The notes beneath the pieces are model-generated. The model was not told the DNA's origin, made no database searches, and saw nothing but the letters and a program-made list of their open reading frames with translations. 64,000 bases of DNA from UBA5399 sp964464145 (lineage in GTDB: Bacteria > Bacillota > Clostridia > Christensenellales > Christensenellaceae), in contig CAYXFB010000001.1 of the NCBI GenBank assembly GCA_964464145.1, positions 57,539-121,538 of the forward strand, read 5' to 3'. This document shows, one piece after another, positions 34,640-41,907 of this stretch (the stretch's first letter is position 1; every line of letters begins with the position of its first letter). A program made the translations under genes and the position numbers.

Positions 34640-35356
34640 ATGAAACTGATATGTTACCTGTCAAACGGGTACCCAACTATTGAGGAAAGCAAAAAAACTG
34701 CGGAAATATACGGCGAGGGCGGCTGCGATATAATAGAGGTGGACATACCCTCGCACGACCCCTATCTTGAGAGCGAGCTGATATCGGGCAGAATGGCGCA
34801 CGCGCTGAGGGAATGCGCCGATTACGACAAATATCTCGACAACATCGTGGCGATAAAGAAGAGTATGCCGCAGACAAAGGTGATCGTGCTGGCATACGAA
34901 AACACCGTGGAGGATATAGGCGTAGATAAGTTCATAGATTTTTGCGTGACTAACGAGCTTAGGGACGTTATATTCGTGGGGCTCAAAAATGACGATATAA
35001 AGAACCGCCTCATAGCCGCCGGGCTGGGCGTTTCCTGCTATGTGCAGCGGCAGATGAAGCAGGAGGAAATAGACTCCGCCGTATCCGCCAACGGATTCAT
35101 ATACATGCAGGCCTTCGCGCCCGAGGATAAGGTGAGCGCAGAATACCCCACTCTCACGGACTGCGTTTCGTACCTGCGCAGTCTGGGCATAGAGCGCGAG
35201 ATATACTGCGGCGTTGGTGTATATACACCCAACGATTACCGCGCCGTTATGGAGGCGGGCGCGGACGGTGCCTTCGTGGGCAGCACCATATTGAAGCTGC
35301 ACGATAAACCCGCCGAGCTCAAGGAAACCATAAAGCTTTTTAAAGCCGTGATCTGA
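34640..35356 (+). CDS. TrpA-like TIM-barrel protein without TrpB
   Basis: A 238-residue protein resembling the tryptophan synthase alpha subunit. The catalytic Glu of TrpA aligns with Glu33 in CDIIEVDIPSHDP, the catalytic Asp with Glu44 by eye, and the phosphate site is retained (CGVGVYTPNDYRAV near 192, DGAFVGSTILKL near 212). No other trp gene is present. It probably does retro-aldol chemistry on a phosphorylated substrate other than indole-glycerol phosphate. It starts 13 bp after the alcohol dehydrogenase behind GAGGAG, is the last gene of the operon, and is followed by a strong terminator. The exact substrate is unknown. Confidence 0.8.
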   Translation: MKLICYLSNGYPTIEESKKTAEIYGEGGCDIIEVDIPSHDPYLESELISGRMAHALRECADYDKYLDNIVAIKKSMPQTKVIVLAYENTVEDIGVDKFIDFCVTNELRDVIFVGLKNDDIKNRLIAAGLGVSCYVQRQMKQEEIDSAVSANGFIYMQAFAPEDKVSAEYPTLTDCVSYLRSLGIEREIYCGVGVYTPNDYRAVMEAGADGAFVGSTILKLHDKPAELKETIKLFKAVI

Positions 35357-35403
35357 TTGGGGCACAGCTTTAGGTGTATATACACTTTATTTGTTCTATA
35401 GAT

Positions 35404-35444
35404 CGTCCCGGGAAGGCCTTACGCCAATTCCCGGGACGTTTTTT
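35404..35444 (+). terminator. Terminator of the nucleoside operon
   Basis: CGTCCCGGGAA (35404-35414) pairs with TTCCCGGGACG (35428-35438), followed by TTTTTT. Confidence 0.88.
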
Positions 35445-35529
35445 ATCCTCTCAATCAAAAATGTTTTTATATAGCAATACCGCCCATAGTATTTTTACAT
35501 ATATTAGCGGTATTTTCCCCCAAAATTCT

Positions 35530-35558
35530 TTGCAAAAAAAAAGGGGCTTTGCTATACT
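35530..35558 (+). promoter_or_regulatory. Promoter of the MFS-SDR-RpiR genes
   Basis: TTGCAA (35530-35535), 17 bp, TATACT (35553-35558). Confidence 0.6.
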
Positions 35559-35600
35559 GTACGAGTGATTGTATAGAAAATGGGAATTGAGGGTTTGTTT

Positions 35601-36857
35601 ATGGCGCAAAGCTACACCAGAACAAAGCTGAGCTGTTATCTTAGCTATATTACACAGGCGGCGGTAAATGGTTTATTGCCGCTGCTTTTTGTTACGTTCC
35701 AACGCCAGTTCGGCATAACGCTGGATCAAATAGCGCTGCTGATATCAATAAACTTCGGCGTGCAGCTGTGCGTGGATCTTCTCTCGGTAAAGTTTGTGGA
35801 CAAGATAGGCTATCGCGCCTCCGCCATAATAGCCTGCGCTTGCGCGGCCTTTGGTTTGGCGGGCGTGGGATTTTTCCCCATGATCGCGGGCGATGCCTAC
35901 GCCGGACTGCTTACCGCCGTAATAATCAGCGCGGTGGGCGGCGGCATAATAGAGGTGCTGGTAAGCCCCATAATAGAGGCGCTCCCGGGCGACAAGAAGG
36001 CCGCCTCCATGAGCCTGCTGCATTCTTTCTACTGCTGGGGAAGCATGGCCGTGGTGCTTTTATCCACGCTGTATTTCAACACCATAGGCCTGGCGAACTG
36101 GAACATGCTGCCCGCGCTGTGGGCAATAGTGCCCATAGCCGCGCTCATATTATTCACAAAAGCGCCGCTTATGCCGCTTGTTTCCGAGCACGAGAAGATA
36201 CCGCTGAAAAAGCTCTTTTCGCGCAAGTTGTTCATAATGTTTCTCATATTCATGGTGTGCGCGGGCGCTTCGGAGCAGGCCATGAGCCAGTGGGCTTCCC
36301 TCTTCGCGGAGCTGGGGCTGGGCGTTTCCAAAACGGTGGGCGACCTGCTGGGGCCCTGCGCCTTCGCTCTTTTCATGGGAATATCCCGCACGATGTACGG
36401 GCTGTGGGGCGCTAAGTGGAACCTCAAAAACGCTCTTTTGGTGTCGGGCGCGCTGTGCGTGGCCAGCTATATGTTGGCCGTGTTCTCCCCCATACCGCTG
36501 CTTTCGCTGTTTGGCTGCACACTTGCGGGCTTCTCCGTGGGTCTTATGTGGCCGGGCACGTTCAGCCTCACCTCGCGCGGCTTTCCGGCGGGCGGCACGG
36601 CCATGTTCGCCATATTGGCGCTGGCGGGCGACCTTGGCTGTTCGGCAGGTCCGGCCGTGGTGGGGTTGGTTTCGGGCGCGGCTGAAAACGGCATGTTCGC
36701 AAGCATGCAAAGCTGGTTCACGGGCGGCTCCCTCATGGAGACCGGCCTTAAAACCGGACTTTTGGCCGCCTCCATATTCGCTATAATAATGGTGGCCGGC
36801 CTCATAATACTTAGAACGCGGCGCAGTAAAAAAACACCCGAAAAATTGGAGGCATGA
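35601..36857 (+). CDS. Major facilitator superfamily transporter
   Basis: A 418-residue, about 12-span MFS protein. N-half marks include LSYITQAAVNGLLPLLFVTF and VKFVDKIGYRASAI (a loop 2-3 D-x-x-G-x-R-type motif). It resembles the sugar/fucose-permease-like group of Firmicutes, but the substrate cannot be read. ATG 35601 has GAGGG seven bases upstream; an in-frame ATG at 35580 lacks one. The SDR gene follows after 4 bp and an RpiR regulator after that, suggesting uptake and oxidation of a polyol or sugar under RpiR control. Confidence 0.87.
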   Translation: MAQSYTRTKLSCYLSYITQAAVNGLLPLLFVTFQRQFGITLDQIALLISINFGVQLCVDLLSVKFVDKIGYRASAIIACACAAFGLAGVGFFPMIAGDAYAGLLTAVIISAVGGGIIEVLVSPIIEALPGDKKAASMSLLHSFYCWGSMAVVLLSTLYFNTIGLANWNMLPALWAIVPIAALILFTKAPLMPLVSEHEKIPLKKLFSRKLFIMFLIFMVCAGASEQAMSQWASLFAELGLGVSKTVGDLLGPCAFALFMGISRTMYGLWGAKWNLKNALLVSGALCVASYMLAVFSPIPLLSLFGCTLAGFSVGLMWPGTFSLTSRGFPAGGTAMFAILALAGDLGCSAGPAVVGLVSGAAENGMFASMQSWFTGGSLMETGLKTGLLAASIFAIIMVAGLIILRTRRSKKTPEKLEA

Positions 36858-36861
36858 CGCT

Positions 36862-37638
36862 ATGGAAGCAAAGACAGCCGTTGTAACGGGCGGCGCTAAC
36901 GGCATAGGCCGCGCGCTCACGCTGGCGCTTTTAGAGCTCGGCGCAAATGTCGCCGTTATAGATAAAAACGCTCCACCCGCCTCTTTTTTGCGCTTCGAAA
37001 ATATAATGTTCTCGCGTGGCGACATTGCCGAAAAGCAGTGCGTGGAGGATTTTTCCGCCGCCGTACTCACTCGCTTCAAAGCTGTTGACCACATCATAAA
37101 CAACGCCTGCTTCTCGAACGGCGGCATACTCTCTGGCTGCGGCTGGGAGAGCTTCAACGAAATACTGCACACGGGCGTCACCGCGCCCTATTACCTCGCG
37201 CTGCTTTTGAAGGATCATCTTGCGCCCGGCGCGGCCATCGTGAACATATCCTCCAGCCGCGCATATATGTCTCAGCCGGACACGGAGAGCTACACCGCCG
37301 CAAAGGGCGGCATCTCCGCGCTTACGCACGCGCTGGCCGTTAGCCTGCGTGGACGCGCGCGGGTGAACTCCATCAGCCCGGGCTGGATAGATACGGGCGC
37401 TTACCAAAGCGCGCAAAGCTATACGCCCGAATATACCGAGGCGGATATTTTGCAGCACCCCGCCGGGCGCGTGGGCAGGCCGGACGACATTGTGGAGGCG
37501 GCGCTCTTCCTTTTGAGCGACAAGGCGGGCTTCATAACCGGCCAAAACATAACAATAGACGGCGGTATGAGCACGCAAATGATATACAGCGCCGATTGCG
37601 GATGGGAATATCATCCAAATGAGCGGCGCGAATATTGA
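36862..37638 (+). CDS. Short-chain dehydrogenase/reductase
   Basis: A 258-residue Rossmann enzyme. NAD(P) motif TGGANGIGRA at residues 9-18 and the Ser-Tyr-Lys triad in NISSSRAYMSQPDTESYTAAK; the usual NNAG reads NNAC. SPGWIDTG after the triad fits the classical SDR. An acidic residue after strand 2 (AVIDKN) suggests NAD rather than NADP. It lies 4 bp after the MFS gene with GGAGG upstream; probable substrate is a sugar or polyol taken up by that transporter. Confidence 0.9.
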   Translation: MEAKTAVVTGGANGIGRALTLALLELGANVAVIDKNAPPASFLRFENIMFSRGDIAEKQCVEDFSAAVLTRFKAVDHIINNACFSNGGILSGCGWESFNEILHTGVTAPYYLALLLKDHLAPGAAIVNISSSRAYMSQPDTESYTAAKGGISALTHALAVSLRGRARVNSISPGWIDTGAYQSAQSYTPEYTEADILQHPAGRVGRPDDIVEAALFLLSDKAGFITGQNITIDGGMSTQMIYSADCGWEYHPNERREY

Positions 37639-37702
37639 CGTAAGGCGACCTGTATGCTAACTTATTAGTTGTAGATAGCTTCTCGCCCGGAAGGGGGTCG
37701 CC

Positions 37703-38473
37703 ATGACAAAGGATTTTTTTGAGTTCACATCGGAAAACGTAAAAAGCTTAAACGATACAGAGTTAAAGCTGTTTGATTTTGTAGTTAAAAATATGGACAG
37801 AGTGAAGCAGATGAGCATACGCATGTTCGCTCACGAATGCTTTATTTCCACCACCACAGTGTTCCGCTTCGTGAAGAAGCTGGGCTTTTTGGGCTACAAC
37901 CAGTTTATAGCCATGCTGCAGCTAACGGATGACAGCGTGGAGCACGCCGTTATTCCCCAAACCATGAAAAATCAGGGTTATCGCGAGGAGTATCTCAAAA
38001 ACATAATAGAAACGGTGCGCGTTCTCAAAAAAGAGAGCGTGGACGCGCTAAAGCAGGCGCTTTTGAAGCACCCCAAAATATACATACTGGCCTACGGGCT
38101 CACCGTGGAAGTGGCGAAATACGCCCGCCATATATTCCTTGTTTTGGGCTATGACGCGGAGCTGGTTTCCATGGACTATCAGGTTTCCTCACTGCTAAAG
38201 CGCATAGCGACGGACGACCTTGTTTTCGTGCTTTCCTACACTGGCGCGAACAAGCGTATAATAGACATGATAGAGCACATAAAGCGGCACACCGCCGCCA
38301 AGGTGGTCTCGCTCACCCGCGCGGACAACAACATGACGCAAATGATGAGCGACATAAATTTCTACCTCTTTGCCGACGAAATAAAATATAACAGCCAGGA
38401 TATAACCTCGCGCATCTCCATGATAGCCATACTCGAAACGGTGCTGTACGAGATTTTGCCGGTCGAAGAATAA
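37703..38473 (+). CDS. MurR/RpiR-family transcriptional regulator
   Basis: A 256-residue regulator: N-terminal HTH_6 (about 18-85, with SIRMFAHECFISTTTVFRFV and KKLGFLGYNQFI) and a C-terminal SIS sugar-phosphate-binding domain (about 105-240, with IYILAYGLTVEVAKYARHIF and VFVLSYTGANKRIIDMIEHI). SIS regulators respond to phospho-sugars. It is downstream of the MFS and SDR genes on the same strand and probably regulates them. GGAAGGGGG ribosome binding region; a terminator follows. Confidence 0.9.
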   Translation: MTKDFFEFTSENVKSLNDTELKLFDFVVKNMDRVKQMSIRMFAHECFISTTTVFRFVKKLGFLGYNQFIAMLQLTDDSVEHAVIPQTMKNQGYREEYLKNIIETVRVLKKESVDALKQALLKHPKIYILAYGLTVEVAKYARHIFLVLGYDAELVSMDYQVSSLLKRIATDDLVFVLSYTGANKRIIDMIEHIKRHTAAKVVSLTRADNNMTQMMSDINFYLFADEIKYNSQDITSRISMIAILETVLYEILPVEE

Positions 38474-38502
38474 AAAACCCTCCGGGGGAGGAGGGCTTTT
38501 TA
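38474..38502 (+). terminator. Terminator after the RpiR gene
   Basis: CCCTCC (38478-38483) pairs with GGAGGG (38490-38495), followed by CTTTTT. Confidence 0.8.
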
Positions 38503-38641
38503 GTGTTGGATGGATATATTGTTTCCCGCCTTGCGGCGGATTCAGGATGTATCTATACTATACCGCACAACTATGAACTATTCGTGTGCATTGATTTAAC
38601 AAGCTGTAAACACTCCATTTATGCGTAAAATTCTTTGTCGC

Positions 38642-38804
38642 TAGAGCAAATTAACTTAATATCGGTAGTGTCAGGTTCGAGCAAAATCAGTTCCAGACAA
38701 GGCGCTAAAACGCAGGCATATCGGCATATATGGCAAGTTTTGGCAACAAAGTATGGGGCTAATTTTGCCGAAGATGATCACCTATGTTAAGTTAATTTGC
38801 TCTA
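38642..38804. mobile_element. MITE family C (163 bp) with near-perfect 22-bp inverted ends
   Basis: Left end TAGAGCAAATTAACTTAATA (from 38642) and right end 38783-38804 whose reverse complement begins TAGAGCAAATTAACTTAACA. The inside has no open frame of note. It lies between the RpiR terminator and the 3' end of the FTR-like gene, 14 bp from its stop codon. No clear target duplication could be seen. Only one copy in this window, so mobility is inferred from its ends. Confidence 0.72.
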
Positions 38805-38817
38805 CGGCCAAAGCGGC

Positions 38818-39297
38818 CTACATAAAGCGCTCGAATCTTTCGCTTGCCGCCTTGCAGATCGGGCACTTTGCGGGAGGGTCGTTTTTTGCGCAGAGATATC
38901 CGCAAACGGAGCAGCGCCACACCGGGTATTTGAGCGGTGCGCCCGCCAGCTTCAGCTCCGCCGGAGCTTCCCTCTTCGCCTTTTCGGCGCGCCGCCTGTC
39001 CGGTATCTGCCTCGCGCTGTCAAAATTTTCGCCTATGTAGAGCGCGCAAAAGCAGGCGCCAAACTCCGCCAGATCATCGTCCCTATAATAGCAGGGGCAG
39101 ATTATATCCAGATTGTCCCGCGCCTCGCCGCGCACCAAGCGGCAGGGGCAAGCCTCCAGACCATAGCGTGCGTCGTTTTTGAGTATGCCCGCTATGAGGC
39201 CCATGCAAAACTCTTCGTCCGGATGCAGCCTGTAGCCCCCCGCCTCCGCAATCTCTTTTATCTCTCTATACTTTTTCGCAACAGCTTCCCTATCCAT
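38818..39297 (-). CDS. Ferredoxin-thioredoxin reductase catalytic-like domain fused to rubredoxin-like domain
   Basis: A 159-residue fusion. Residues 1-100 resemble the FTR catalytic chain, with the cluster/disulfide pattern FCMG...ACPCRL...ICPCYY...GACFCALY (Cys-Pro-Cys twice, then Cys-x-Cys). Residues 125-157 form a rubredoxin-like ribbon, WRCSVCGYLC and KCPICK. FTR transfers electrons from reduced ferredoxin to a thioredoxin-type disulfide through a 4Fe-4S centre; the fused rubredoxin-like iron site could be an internal donor. A glutaredoxin-like gene lies about 1.6 kb upstream on the same strand and may be a partner. ATG is preceded by GGGGAAGAG. Confidence 0.85.
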   Translation of the reverse strand: MDREAVAKKYREIKEIAEAGGYRLHPDEEFCMGLIAGILKNDARYGLEACPCRLVRGEARDNLDIICPCYYRDDDLAEFGACFCALYIGENFDSARQIPDRRRAEKAKREAPAELKLAGAPLKYPVWRCSVCGYLCAKNDPPAKCPICKAASERFERFM

Positions 39298-39414
39298 AAA
39301 ACTCTCTTCCCCACCTGCTCATTTATTTTTTCATGGCGTATTACATTTTTAGCGCGCGGTAAGCGGAAAGCCTGCCGCGCGCATCCAAACTTTATTGCCC
39401 TGCCGTGCGCCGCT

Positions 39415-40368
39415 TTACTTCACCGTGACCTTGCACTTTGCATACACGCCGTTCCATGTTTTTGCATATATGTATGTGCTGCCCGCCTTAATTCCCTTCA
39501 CCTTTCCCGCAGCGTCCACCGTGGCTATGCCTCTGTCCTTGCTCACCCATGTGATGGCCTTGGGATATACGCATACAGGGTCGTAGGCTGTTACGGATAG
39601 CTGCACCGTTTTCCCCTTCGCCACCGACGCGCTGGTTTTGTTCAGCTTAACGGATTGCGCCGAGGTTTTCACGGTCACCTTGCATCTTGCCGATTTTCCG
39701 TTGGCCGTCGTCGCGGTTATGTATGTGGAGCCGTTGCCCACCGCAGTCACTTTTCCGCTGCTGTCCACCGTGGCCTTCTTCGTATCGCCGGATTTCCACG
39801 TTACGGATCTATCCGTGGCGTTGGCGGGCGAAACCGTGGCCGTAAGCGTCTCGCTGGTAAACTTCTCCATTATCATAGAAGTTTTGTTTAGCTTTACGGA
39901 AGAAGCCTCCACCACCGGCCCTGCACCGGGATGCTGACCCGCTGTCACCGTGAAATCCTTGTAGCCGTCCGTGCCAAGATCCACCGCGCCCCATATCAGA
40001 CGAATTCGATATTTGCCCACCGGCAGATTATCCAGCTTATTTATTGCATATGTGCCGTTCAAAAAGTATCTTTTGCCGCGATCTCTGAAAACAGCCTGGT
40101 TGGACGAGTTTGTTATGACAATTTCGGCATTGTCTGCCGCAACATCAGTGAAAATGGAACTTATTTTAACAATAAGCGGACCCGTTTTGGGGTAATATTT
40201 GGAAATACCACTCTCCAGCACCTCCGTTTTTCCGCCCCGAACAATACCCTGACCTATGGAGATGGAGCCGTAAGCGGCAAAGGCTGTGGTCACGCCGCTC
40301 ATAAGCACTACGCTAAACACTATGGCGAAAACGAGTATCAAACTGATCTTTCTCTTCATGCTCTTCAT
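39415..40368 (-). CDS. Secreted Big_2 (Ig-like) domain protein
   Basis: A 317-residue exported protein. The signal peptide (KRKISLILVFAIVFSVVL... ending TTAFA) is followed by a domain of about 130 residues of unknown type and two Big_2 repeats, recognisable by WKSGDTKKATVDSSGKVTAV and WVSKDRGIATVDAAGKVKGI, each ending in a CKVTVK-type strand. Big_2 domains mediate adhesion or serve as spacers on the cell surface; no anchor is visible. ATG 40368 has AAGGAG about ten bases upstream; the longer frame to 40425 does not. A degraded fragment of a related gene lies directly upstream. Confidence 0.83.
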   Translation of the reverse strand: MKSMKRKISLILVFAIVFSVVLMSGVTTAFAAYGSISIGQGIVRGGKTEVLESGISKYYPKTGPLIVKISSIFTDVAADNAEIVITNSSNQAVFRDRGKRYFLNGTYAINKLDNLPVGKYRIRLIWGAVDLGTDGYKDFTVTAGQHPGAGPVVEASSVKLNKTSMIMEKFTSETLTATVSPANATDRSVTWKSGDTKKATVDSSGKVTAVGNGSTYITATTANGKSARCKVTVKTSAQSVKLNKTSASVAKGKTVQLSVTAYDPVCVYPKAITWVSKDRGIATVDAAGKVKGIKAGSTYIYAKTWNGVYAKCKVTVK

Positions 40369-40428
40369 AACTTGTATACTCCTTTTTATATTATATTGCA
40401 CGGCGCTTTTATAACTCTCGTGCAAACT

Positions 40429-40506
40429 TTACTTCACAGTGATCCTGCGCTTTGCAAACACGCCCTTCCGCTTTTTGGGGTATATTTATGTGCCGCCCGC
40501 CTTAAT
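40429..40506 (-). pseudogene. Remnant of a second Big_2 gene (C-terminal end)
   Basis: Reverse-strand translation gives IKAGGT, a stop, IYPKKRKGVFAKRRITVK and a final stop, matching the end of the neighbouring intact protein (AGSTYIYAKTWNGVYAKCK). The internal Tyr codon has become TAA. The fragment ends where the structured repeat B begins. Upstream of that repeat, 40665-40774 could encode a signal-peptide-like stretch (GRLVVFALVLTLSF), possibly the lost gene's N-terminus; that part is less certain. Confidence 0.7.
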
Positions 40507-40664
40507 GTAATACTGATATCAAATTAAAAGCAATACTTTTCATTTGATGACGCCTCGCTTTGCAAGGCTCATGTTCTGCGCCAAACGGCGCAGAACTCGT
40601 CTGTCATCCCATAAGTGCTTCGCACTATAAAAAACGTTACCGTTTTTTATATGGGATTGGTATA
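40505..40664. repeat. Structured repeat B, copy 1
   Basis: Shares about 125 bp with 41783-41907 in the same orientation. Predicted fold: an outer stem GATGAC (40546-40551) with GTCATC (40603-40608) encloses hairpin GCCT/AGGC (40552-40568) and a 10-bp hairpin GTTCTGCGCC/GGCGCAGAAC (40573-40596). A further hairpin AGTGC/GCACT and a TATGGGAT arm pairing with ATCCCATA follow; the latter is absent from copy 2. A C-to-T difference between copies in the 10-bp stem keeps a G-U pair. It replaces the middle of a Big_2 gene. Confidence 0.75.
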
Positions 40665-40796
40665 AACGAAAGTGTTAAGACTAAAGCAAACACAACCAGC
40701 CTTCCAATATATGGCAGCACCTTTTTTTCAGTTATGATCTCACTCGGTGATTTTAGCCGCAGCTCAGTTAACATATTTTTACATTTGATTTGCTTC

Positions 40797-40825
40797 AGTA
40801 TATAGCAAACCCTTCGCCATGTCAA
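40797..40825 (-). promoter_or_regulatory. Strong promoter upstream of the gutted Big_2 gene
   Basis: Minus-strand TTGACA (40820-40825), 17 bp, TATACT (40797-40802). It now reads into the disrupted gene and repeat B and may still drive the intact Big_2 gene. Between 40665 and this promoter I see nothing else with confidence. Confidence 0.7.
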
Positions 40826-40895
40826 CAAAGCGGCCGCCCAACTCAAAAAAAGCGCAAACTCGCGCCCACCGCACGGCGTTCTTTTGCCGCAGCGC

Positions 40896-41195
40896 TTAAA
40901 CTCCGGCCAGTTCCTCCAAGCGGTCAAGGTCGTAACCCACTATGGTTTCACTGCCATTCAGAACTATTGTGGGGAAAGAACCGCTGGGGTTGAACTCCAT
41001 CTGTATATCAACCACCAGGTCCTCTTTGTCCTCGGGCACGGTGTCCACATCCACATAAGAATATGCTATGCCCTTCGAATTGAAAAATTCCTTAGTTTTT
41101 TTGCACCAGCCGCAGGTGGAAAGCGCAAATATGTTTATCTGCCCCACGCTCCTGCCGTCTACCGTGATAAAATTTATTGTGGAAATATCTGCCAT
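40896..41195 (-). CDS. Glutaredoxin-like protein
   Basis: A 99-residue thioredoxin-fold protein with the redox motif CGWC (in ALSTCGWCKKTKEFF, near 28-31), the cis-Pro segment SFPTIVLN near 73 and the C-terminal GYDLDRLEEL. It should reduce disulfides; the donor may be the FTR-like protein encoded downstream on the same strand. The ATG at 41195 is preceded by AAGAAATGAGG. MITE copy 2 lies directly upstream, with no promoter recognised between. Confidence 0.85.
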   Translation of the reverse strand: MADISTINFITVDGRSVGQINIFALSTCGWCKKTKEFFNSKGIAYSYVDVDTVPEDKEDLVVDIQMEFNPSGSFPTIVLNGSETIVGYDLDRLEELAGV

Positions 41196-41220
41196 GACTA
41201 TACCTCATTTCTTAGATTTA

Positions 41221-41381
41221 AGGCAATACCACACAAATGAGAGTAACCGGAATCGTGATGATTTTTTGCGCTATGCAAGGACAAAAGCGCAAGAATAGCA
41301 GAGCTATTTCGAGCACTTTGGACGAAGCATCGCACAAAAAAGCGCGCGATTACGGCTTGCCCTGTTTGTGCGGTGTTGCCT
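41221..41381. mobile_element. MITE family A, copy 2 (161 bp)
   Basis: Same element as 14283-14443 in the opposite orientation, equal in length. Ends AGGCAATACCACACAA and TTGTGCGGTGTTGCCT. TA flanks both sides, consistent with a 2-bp duplication. It sits between the glutaredoxin-like start and the 3' end of a PII-like gene. Confidence 0.8.
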
Positions 41382-41437
41382 TATATACAATTCATAATAT
41401 AAACCCAAAAGCGCGGCCTTAGTCACGATAAAGTATA

Positions 41438-41770
41438 TTATTGCTCCGCTTCGCCAAAAATGCGCGGCGCGCCCATCGCTTCGTCCACGGGCAGCGAAAA
41501 AGACATGCCGCGCCCGGGCGTGGTGAGCCCCGCGCCCTTGCACACCGCCTTCATTATTTCGCACTTTTGCTCCGCCGCCACCAGCGTCAGCACCACTTCC
41601 TTTTCCGGCTCTATGGTTATGCCGAAAAACTTTTGCGCTTCGTGCGCGCCCGTACCCCGCGCGTACAGCACCGTTCCGCCGCCCGCGCCCGCTCGTCGTG
41701 CCGATTCCACAACGTCGTCCGCAAAGCCGCGGTTCACTATTGTCACTACAAGCTCAAATCCGCCCTTCAT
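41438..41770 (-). CDS. PII-like signalling protein 1
   Basis: A 110-residue protein with the length and ferredoxin-like strand pattern of the PII/GlnB superfamily: FELVVTIVNRGFADDVVESA at the start, a short glycine-rich loop GAGGGTVLYARG, then KEVVLTLVAAEQKCEIMKAV. The long T-loop of GlnB is replaced by a shorter region, so this is a divergent PII. ATG 41770 has GAGGTG six bases upstream; the longer frame is unsupported. It lies in a three-gene minus-strand set with a second PII-like gene and a DUF1538 membrane protein, so it probably regulates that protein. Confidence 0.78.
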   Translation of the reverse strand: MKGGFELVVTIVNRGFADDVVESARRAGAGGGTVLYARGTGAHEAQKFFGITIEPEKEVVLTLVAAEQKCEIMKAVCKGAGLTTPGRGMSFSLPVDEAMGAPRIFGEAEQ

Positions 41771-41782
41771 TTCGTTCACCTC

Positions 41783-41907
41783 ATGTAATACTGATATCAA
41801 AAGCAATACTTTTAATTTGATGACGCCTCGCTTTGCAAGGCTAATGTTCTGCGCTAAACGGCGCAGAACTCGTCTGTCATCCCATAAGTGCTTCGCACTA
41901 TAAAAAA
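41783..41907. repeat. Structured repeat B, copy 2
   Basis: Same orientation as copy 1. It lacks 5 bp near the left end and the outer right arm. The right edge directly abuts the stop codon of PII-like gene 2, and the left edge is 12 bp from the start of PII-like gene 1, so the element occupies the whole gap between the two genes and will be part of their transcript. Confidence 0.75.

Noticed and set aside
40637..40927. A complete small gene on the minus strand
   Set aside because: It spans the promoter and runs into repeat B; only the middle part resembles a signal peptide, best read as a remnant.
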